Source: Maratus speciosus
Lineage: Eukaryota > Arthropoda > Arachnida > Araneae > Salticidae
Direction: 5' to 3'
Length of the DNA: 64,000 nt
Assembly (NCBI GenBank): GCA_963932465.1
Contig: OZ010799.1
Location: forward strand, 157,352,761-157,416,760
The notes under the pieces are model-generated. The model did no database searches and was not told the DNA's origin. It saw only the letters and a program-made list of their open reading frames with translations. The translations under genes and the position numbers were made by a program. Shown here piece after piece: positions 56,460-64,000 of the stretch; within the stretch, counting starts at the first letter, position 1, and each line of letters opens with the position of its first letter.

Positions 56460-57935
56460 TTTCTGTTAAATCATTCTGGATTGAATTTTAAAACGAATTC
56501 AGTAGTATTTCTTTGCTATATATATATTATTTGAGCCGTTCATTTTGAAACTGGGACACGTCCATTTTTTGAAAAGAATTAGTTAAAACAAAGCTTTGTT
56601 ACAAATTTACATAAAATCTGTTGTGCTTTTAAACAAATCACAATCAACATTTTTTAATTTATTAACATTGATATGTAAATTTGTTACTACGTAGTAATTT
56701 ATTTGGTCAACGATATTTAAAATAACAATATTTTGAAAGTGGAGCCATCTTTGCTAAAATGCACTTGCCCCACTTTCAAAATCAATGCCTCATTCAATCT
56801 CTTCGCTCATCTGAACCTCATATGAGGCTCCCAGGACATGTACATAGATACCGTAATTTTTAATATAGTTTTTCGCCTCATTTAAAAGCAGAAAAGTGCA
56901 ACCATATTAAGAAGAGATAATAATAAACAGATAGAAGAGATAATAATAGAATATTTGCGACTGTTTTCGTATTTTCATGCATTTTCAGTGAAGCACCAGC
57001 CACATGTCAGCTTATGTCTACAAGAATGACACACTTTCAAATTTAATGCAACAATGTTGCTATTTTCATAAAGTTAAATGAAGCACTTGCCGATAGACAG
57101 TTTGTGTCTACAGATAACAATAGATAACATTAATGAAAATTCTAATAAAACAACAACAAAAAAGTAAATAAATAAATAGAAAGTATTTTCTTAAACTAGT
57201 CAACGCAATATTAGGATTCTCAAAAAGAAAGATTCTTTTAGAGTAAAAAATGAATAAGTAAAGACATTTCTGGTGTGTTTTATCCGTCTTTGACTTTCCT
57301 AAAACAAATAAAGAACGTAAAAAAAAGTAAATCCCTGCTCTAAAACATGCAAATATCTAATATATGCGCAAAGTTAATTTATATATGTAAAAGCATGCAT
57401 TTTTCAGGAAGAAAATTCAAATTACTTGATATCGAACGACATTCTTAATTTTCTTATAAATTAACTGTAATCGAATTAAAATCTATTTCTTCTCCTTGTA
57501 TGGATGAGAGTCGTCTACATTTCTCGCTATATCCGATAATCTTACAATTTGATCTAAATCACTCCTTCCACCCGAAATTTTTAATTCGCTCATTTTCAAG
57601 CTACATAGAATTAAAATTCTATAAAGCTTTAATTTCTTCAAATGTTTTTGCTGAGTTTGTTATTTTCTGAAGAAAAAAAAAATATTAATAATAATTTTTA
57701 AAATTATCTAAATTTACTTCTCTCCTCCCCTTCGGCGAAATTCTCCTTTTCGAAATTGATCCTCCTAGCAAGAAATGTTTAAACTATTAAAAAAACTCTT
57801 ATCTTCTTCAAAATATTTCTGTCTCAGAAAATAATCATAATAATCATTATCGTAATAGTAAATAATCATTCTTTTAAATGTCCCTTACCGAATTTCCGAC
57901 AACAATTCTTATACAACATTTCATAAAGAATAATT
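56460..57935. repeat. Large direct duplication, copy B
   Basis: Second copy of 54160-55545. It has an additional ~100-base subunit near 56950-57045 (GCGACTGTTTTCGTATTTTC then GCAACAATGTTGCTATTTTC), a short tandem duplication not seen in copy A. Confidence 0.85.
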
Positions 57936-57939
57936 GTCT

Positions 57940-58580
57940 GAGCGAAGCGAAGGCTAATACTCAGCGTAATATTACTTTCCGGGCAAAAAACTGCTACGAT
58001 GGATATTAAAACCTTCATAAAACCTTTCGTCAAGCATAACTCAAAAGATATTTGTCGGATTTCGTTTCTGATTGTACCAGAAGGTACCTATGAGTGTAAC
58101 CTACTGAATGCACCTACTATGAAAAATAAGTTCCGATTCGTTTGAAAATTATAATAAAAAAACTGATAAAAAAGCACAATTTATCTACATACGTCACGGA
58201 AATTTAGTGTATGTCATTTTCACCGGCTGGATGTTTTCGTAGAAAACCGAATTACAGCACATATAGCAAAAAATACATGCACGCACTAATATTAAAGTGC
58301 AATAAAACCCATTTAAATTTAATCAAACAGGAAAAAAATCTGGATTTTTTTCCTATTTCAATGAAAAAAGGCCATATTATATAGATTATTAGCCATAATA
58401 ATTTAGGGTTTCAGATTTTACGATAATCTACCCAATAGCATTTTTAATTGCCAAAAAAAAAAAAAACATTTATATTTTGCGTGTGAAAATTTGAAGCAGT
58501 TATTTGATGTTTAAATAAACGATTTTGATTTGTGGCATCATTTATTCTTAATTATTTTTTTTTCTTTTTAGTATTTCAAG
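57940..58580. other. No gene seen
   Basis: AT-rich. A GAGCGAAGCGAAGGCTAAT phrase at 57940 is of unusual composition but unexplained. Confidence 0.4.
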
Positions 58581-58582
58581 TG

Positions 58583-59151
58583 AAATTTTGGTACTTGTTA
58601 GTTATCCCGTCGACCAATTTCGCCAAATGATATCAGGTGTGATTGTGAATTCATGAAAAAATACCTGAAATTTTAGCGAGAAGAAGTTTTGGTATGGAGA
58701 GGAAACATAATTTACTGCAGGGAGGTCCATTTTTATCATTATGAAATAATATATTACTTTTAATTTGTTTAACTATCATATGAAATTGATATTTTAGTGT
58801 TATCTTATGAATTTAACTATCAGAAAAACTGGAATTCCAGTATTGTAAAGGAAATAAATACCTGAATTCAGGTATATTACCTGAACACAATCACCCCTGT
58901 GATATAAATCGCAAAACCACCCGCCAAATTATACAAATTGACATAATTTTTATTTTAAATAACGAAAGAACAAATAAATTAGTATAATATTAATAAATAT
59001 ACAAATAAAACGTCGAAATAAAAATCACTTGATGACCTAACACTTGTTGTCAAATGATGGAACATTTACGATCAACCATTATTGGCATTCAGTCTTACAA
59101 TTTGGCGACAGTAATTTGGTCGACGGGATAACTAACAAGTACCGAAATTTG
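58583..59151. repeat. Inverted repeat with ~45-bp arms
   Basis: GGTACTTGTTAGTTATCCCG continuing to TCGACCAA (58590 on) is matched by its inverse ending at 59143, and CGCCAAAT lies at the inner ends. Between the arms lies a second, separate short element. The 75-codon ORF over the right arm is chance. Confidence 0.8.
58634..58899. mobile_element. Short MITE inside the inverted repeat (266 bp)
   Basis: The ends are CAGGTGTGATTGTG and, read inward from the right, CAGGGGTGATTGTG. TGATAT lies just outside both ends (58628-58633 and 58900-58905). TACCTGAA-type inverted pairs lie within. The family is undetermined. Confidence 0.55.
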
Positions 59152-59299
59152 TACTTTTCCAGAATAGGCGTCTTATTGGTAAAGAAAATGGGTTTGGCGA
59201 GAGAAGTAAACTTTTCATGCATATTTTCTGGCAACCTACTCATTGTTTCATCTACCCAAACATTTTTTTAAAGATTTAAACAATTTATTTAGTGTACAC

Positions 59300-59650
59300 A
59301 AGACATTTACGCACAGATGTCATATACGCATTATGTTGGCGTGATTTCTTTCTGACGCCAATGTCATATACGCACCGGGGTACTTAACTGGCGCCAAAGT
59401 GTCATTATTTTGCTTGATATGGTAACCTAGATGTTGTTGTTTATTAATAAATTGTTTATTTACTTTTATTTTCTTTTTTAAAATTATATAAATTGTTTTG
59501 TTCTATAGTTAATTAATTTTTTTTTATTTATTGTTATTCCCTTTTTAAAACTATATGTGTAACTGATATTCGAAAACGAGATTTTCGCCAAATTGGCGTC
59601 AGAAAAAAAATCGCGCAAACATGGTGCGTATATGACATCTGCTCCAAAAA
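59300..59650. repeat. Inverted repeat, probable MITE
   Basis: AGATGTCATATACGCA and TTTCTTTCTGACGCCAA at 59315-59370 recur inverted at 59583-59645. Arms are about 60 bases with a ~210-base spacer. A second GTCATATACGCACC phrase lies at 59368. Target duplication not identified. Confidence 0.65.
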
Positions 59651-60500
59651 GGTTTATATTTATTTGTAAAAAATAAGCATAAACGTTCATCGGGTTTGTA
59701 ATAAATTTCAGGTTTGTATCTTTTTGTAACAAATCTCACTTTGTGAAGCCAAAACTGCACAAAGCTTTAAAGAAAAACGCCAAGGCAAAGTGATGTTGTT
59801 AAAGTACAGTGAAATTAGTTAAAAACGTGTATTTTAAATCAAGTGAATGAAAGGTTTATATTTTAAATGAAATGAATGCAAGATGAATATGGTATGGAAA
59901 AAAATATTGGCAATTTATTACCTGCGCTTGACTAACTTAAAAGTATCGATATTGCAATTGGTAAACATGCTATGCAAAATGAAACATTTATGTTATAACC
60001 ACTCTTCGTGCAAGAAAAATGGCCAATAATTCGTATTTAGATACACAGGCAAGGTTGACGTCAAACAAGAGTAATACTAACAGCAACATTGTTATAACTG
60101 TATGGGAGTTATAATAGTTAAGTATTAATGGCTTTAAGCACGCAAGCCACACAAGCAGTTTTTTACATATGTTTCGAGTGAAGTTCGATCATCAAGGTGC
60201 TAATTATTCATACAAGCAACCGTTATATAAACGAAAGTTAAAAATTTTAATGTTAATATATGCAATCTCGCATTCCCTCCCCCCCCCCCACCTCCCAAAA
60301 AAAAAAAAAAAAGTTACAGCAATCAAATTTAATTGGAGTTAAACGAAGCTTTTTAAATTACGATATTGGTTGAAAACCAGATTACGGAATATTCCTATAA
60401 TATTTCAATTAATCACGGTACATTTTTTTTAGCCCGGTTCAAATTTTCCCAAGAGTATTTTATTTTTATTTTTTTGTCAAAAGCAGTCTTTTTTTTTCAG
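59651..60500. other. No gene seen
   Basis: AT-rich with a C-run then A-run at 60281-60313. Nothing recognised. Confidence 0.4.
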
Positions 60501-60504
60501 CACG

Positions 60505-60719
60505 TGTGTTCGAATTATCTGTTATTATGTGCCAAAATGTTGGCAACGCACTTGTTCTGCGAATGTAGGTAACCATAGAAACGTAATTCGTTTCGTTTTT
60601 CTAGTTTATGTTCTTGTCTTGCCTTGTTTGCACGCATCGCTTCGCTTGTCAACAATAAAATAAATACAGTCCTTAAGATTATGTGAGTTTATTAATTAGT
60701 TTAATACGCATCGCTTACA
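60505..60719 (+). other. Possible 5' LTR of the BEL/Pao element
   Basis: The stretch ends in TACA at 60719, directly before AATGGTCAGCGTCGAGCCGG, which could be the primer-binding region. It contains AATAAAATAAA (about 60654) as a possible poly-A signal. Possible starts are TGTGTTCG (60505) or TGTTGGCAACG (60538). Without the 3' LTR, which is outside the window, the call is tentative. Confidence 0.35.
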
Positions 60720-60927
60720 AAATGGTCAGCGTCGAGCCGGAGAAAGATGCGGTACTTTTCTTAATTTAAAAAAAAATTCTGTGACTGTATAATGAACTAT
60801 TATCTCCAGTTCTTTCATCAAAGTTTTATGGAATGTTGAATTCGATTAATGAGATGAAGAAATCGTCTGCTCTGCAATAAGGTAGGAAATATTTATTATT
60901 TTATTTACTGTATTATAAGATTTTGAA

Positions 60928-63900
60928 ATGGAATCTATTGAAAAGTTGAAAAAGAAACGTTCCACGTTAAGAACGTCTGTAACAAAATTGATTAATAAAT
61001 TCGAAACGTTAATAAATGACAAAAATATTGAAATTGATAATTACTCAGAAATATTAGAACAATTGAATGATAAAGAACAATCGCTAAAAAACTTAAATAA
61101 TGAAATAGAATCTGCCATTACTATAGAGAAAGATTATGAAATAGATATTAACACTAGTGAGGAATATCATGATAACATTATGAAGACTAAATTTAAAATA
61201 AAAAAACAAATTAAATGTTTAGAAGAAAGTAAAGTTCCCAGTGCATTTCAATTAAAACCTACTCTAATAAACAACGCAATAAACATTAAATTACCTGAAA
61301 TTCCACTTCCGAAATTCTCCGGGAAGTCCGAAGAGTGGAATACGTTTAAGCTACAATTTAACAACTTAATAACCTCAAATGAACAACTTTCGGATGCTCA
61401 AAAACTGCATTATTTATCAGCTGCATTAATAAATGATGCAAGGGTTATGATTACAACAGAAGATACGTTTTCATCTTTGTTCCAAGCGTTAAAGGACAGA
61501 TACGAAAATGATAGAGTAGTAACAGAAATACACATTAATTCACTTTTAGACGCAGATAAGCTCACGCAGCCTTCCGCTAAAGACCTACGAAATTTAGTCG
61601 ACAATGTAAGAAAAAGCATTCGCGCATTAAGCGTTTTAAACTATAATAGAAACAATCTTTCCGATGTTTTAATATTAAACATCATTCTTCAAAAGTTAGA
61701 CAAGGATACTCGAAAAAATTATGAAATGAGTATAAGTGCAAACGAAGTACCAAAATTAGATGATTTAATTTTATTTTTGGAGAAACGTTCTCAAATATTG
61801 GAAAACATCCATAAATGCACTTCCATAAAACCCTTCATTAAGGATCAGAAGCGTTCATGCAATTTTAAGTCATTAACCTTGTTAGCAGAAGGTCCACACA
61901 ATTGTTTAATGTGTAAGGGTGACCACATTTTAATGAAATGTTCGCAATTTTTGAATTTGCCCGCTAAAAAAAGGTTCAATATTGTTAAAACGAAAAGACT
62001 TTGCTATAATTGTTTATCATCTGTTCACAACATTAGCCAATGTAAAAGTTTAAGTACGTGCAAAAGATGTAGCAAGCGTCACCACAGCTTGATTCACCTG
62101 GAACGCGGTGAAGAAGGTATTGATACTAATCAGGCGATACCAACTCAAAACAGAAGTATTCTTAGTAGTAACTTGTCGCCAACCGCAACCGCATTTTCTC
62201 CTCATAGTTACACAAATAGTCAGATGTCTGTCACCACCTTGGGTGAAAATGCACATTCATTTGATAACACGCATTCAACCATAAACAATACTGTAATGAA
62301 TATGACATCTTCTTTTAGTAAACAAGTACTGCTTTCAACCGCGATAATATATGTACAAAATGCTAGAAGAGAATTTGTTCCTCTTAGGGCATTGCTAGAT
62401 TCAGGATCTCAAAATAACTTTATAACGAAGGAATGTACCGAGTTATTGTTCTTGAAGGGAAAGAAAATAAACGCATCAGTTTCAGGGCTAAATGGTTCAG
62501 TCATGAATATAAAAGAAAGTGTTATATCAACCATCGCAAATGAAAATAGAAGTTTTAGGGAAACATTGCAATTTTTTGTTGTTCCTAAAATTACGCGCAT
62601 AACGCCAGCTACATATCTAAACATCATGCCCATTACGCAATTACAGACATTTCAGTTAGCTGATCCACAATTTGATAAACCAGGTCCAACACATGTTTTA
62701 TTGTCAAACGAGGTATTTTTTAACTTAATGGGAGCCAATAAAATAAATACGCAAAATTTGGTTTTTCAAGAAACAGTTTTTGGCTATGTTGCCAGTGGTT
62801 CTAAGTCTATGCCACAAGAAAACAATTTCAGTAATTATTGTGTTCTTGTTCGATCTGTGGACGATTTATCCAATATTATGCAGAAATTTTGGGAAATTGA
62901 AGCGGTTAATGATACAAATCCAATAAAAAGTAAAGAAGAGCAATATTGTGAGGAACATTTCCTGCGTACACATACCAGAAGGGAAGACGGCAGATATGTT
63001 GTAGAAATGCCAATTAAAACTGGTGGGCTTGAATGCTTAGGAAAATCAAAAGAAAATGCAAATAAGCGATTAAATCATTTGCTTAAGCGATTTACGCACA
63101 ATCCAACCATGAGATTCTTGTATGAAGATTTCATTAACGAATATAGTAATTTGGGACACTTAGAAGAAATCTCTTTGGAAACTAATCCCAGATTTTCATA
63201 TTATTTGCCGCATCATGGGGTATACAGACCCGATAAGCCCAGCACGAAATTAAGAGTTGTCTTCGACGGTAGTGCAGCTACCACTAGTGATGTTTCTTTA
63301 AACGATGTTTTATTAAATGGAGGTTCAGTTCAAGATGAGCTTTTTGATATCATTTGTCGATTTTGAACACACAAGTACGCCTTTACAGCCGACATCATAA
63401 AGATGTATCGCCAGATACTAATTGCGGAAAAGCAGAGAGATTTATTGCGCATTTTGTGGAAATGTGGTAAAGAAGAACCGGTCAAAACATTTAAGTTAAA
63501 GACAATTACTTATGGAACATCGAACGCTCCATATCTTGCCATGCGGACTCTAAATCAGCTCGCAATCGATGAAAAAGATGATTTTCCGCTAGCATCACGT
63601 GCAGTACTCCAAAATTTCTACGTCGATGATGTGCTAACAGGAGCTAGCAGTTTAGCAGAAGCCCAACAACTGCAAGCACAATTAATCGCATTGCTTGAAC
63701 GTGGCGGCATGACATTGCACAAATGGTGTGCTAACCACCCCGAACTGTTAAAAATCACAACTAGTAACAAGGAATATTCATTCATTGATAGTGATGAGGA
63801 CCAGAGCACTAAAACTCTAGGACTCTTATGGAATCCAGTTCATGACTCCTTTTTGTTTAATTCATCAGTTCAGGAGCCAGTTGTGTACACGAAAAGAACT

Positions 63901-64000
63901 GTTCTATCAGATATAGCTCGAATTTACGATCCATTAGGATTACTCGGTCCTGGAATAGCTAAGGCTAAAATTTTCATACAGAGACTTTGGTTATTAAAGT
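60928..64000 (+). pseudogene. BEL/Pao gag-pol, one internal stop, cut by the window end
   Basis: From ATG at 60928 the frame is open to a TGA at 63364-63366. The same frame then stays open to the end of the window. In order it shows an N-terminal coiled coil (about 1-105), the DUF1759 gag region starting LPKFSGKSEEW (127 on), and zinc-binding motifs at 326-338, 359-372 and 378-390. A protease follows with LLDSGSQNNFIT (Asp 491). The reverse transcriptase has LRVVFDGSA (about 772) before the stop, and TADIIKMYRQI and catalytic YVDD (63619-63630) after it. RDPLGLLGP-like text (YDPLGLLGP, near 63930) marks the BEL-type connection. RNase H and integrase lie beyond the window. The stop sits between conserved parts, so the copy is young but likely unable to make full pol. 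Confidence 0.85.

Overview
This window looks like intergenic or intronic DNA from an animal, most likely an arthropod. I saw no host protein-coding gene, tRNA or rRNA that I could support. The base composition is AT-rich, and nearly everything recognisable is a transposable element or a tandem or inverted repeat. The mix of families fits a repeat-rich arthropod genome: APE-type non-LTR elements with CCHC gag-like ORF1, a Ty3/gypsy-like gag-protease with a SCAN-like gag, BEL/Pao, Penelope-like elements with GIY-YIG endonuclease, and Tc1, pogo, piggyBac and hAT-type DNA elements. The gag-protease looks like those I know from arachnids, but the species cannot be fixed from the sequence.

Left part (1-18.6 kb). 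A 139-bp tandem repeat comes first, then a composite element with ~300-bp inverted ends (1.6-4.76 kb) that contains two minus-strand pieces of an ORF1-bearing retroelement. Next are a large fold-back of ~310-bp units (5.6-7.2 kb), a ~295-bp tandem repeat, a TTAA-flanked MITE and a Penelope-like 3' end with an inverted second copy (9.9-10.6 kb). An intact 540-codon ORF1 (11.2-12.8 kb) has no reverse transcriptase ORF after it. Repeat-rich DNA and a pogo-type MITE follow.

Middle (18.8-34 kb). A gypsy-like LTR element appears to run from about 18.87 to 30.74 kb. A non-LTR element lies inside it on the minus strand (about 20.0-25.9 kb), with ORF1 intact and ORF2 broken by two frameshifts. The gypsy-like part keeps only decayed gag and protease. 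A Penelope-type GIY-YIG ORF follows at 31.9-32.4 kb.

Right-centre (34.8-49.6 kb). A tandem array of ~415-bp units is split twice. One split is a 5.46-kb element with an 8-bp target duplication (36103-41566) that carries a 2.2-kb minisatellite. The other is a second, more decayed copy of the same kind of non-LTR element (about 43.0-49.3 kb).

Right end (50-64 kb). Three DNA transposons are nested inside one another (50705-53806). Then come a 1.4-kb direct duplication and several hairpins. Last is a BEL/Pao gag-pol that starts at 60928, has one internal stop codon and runs off the end of the window.

The elements do not form a pathway. They record successive insertions, and the nesting gives their relative ages.
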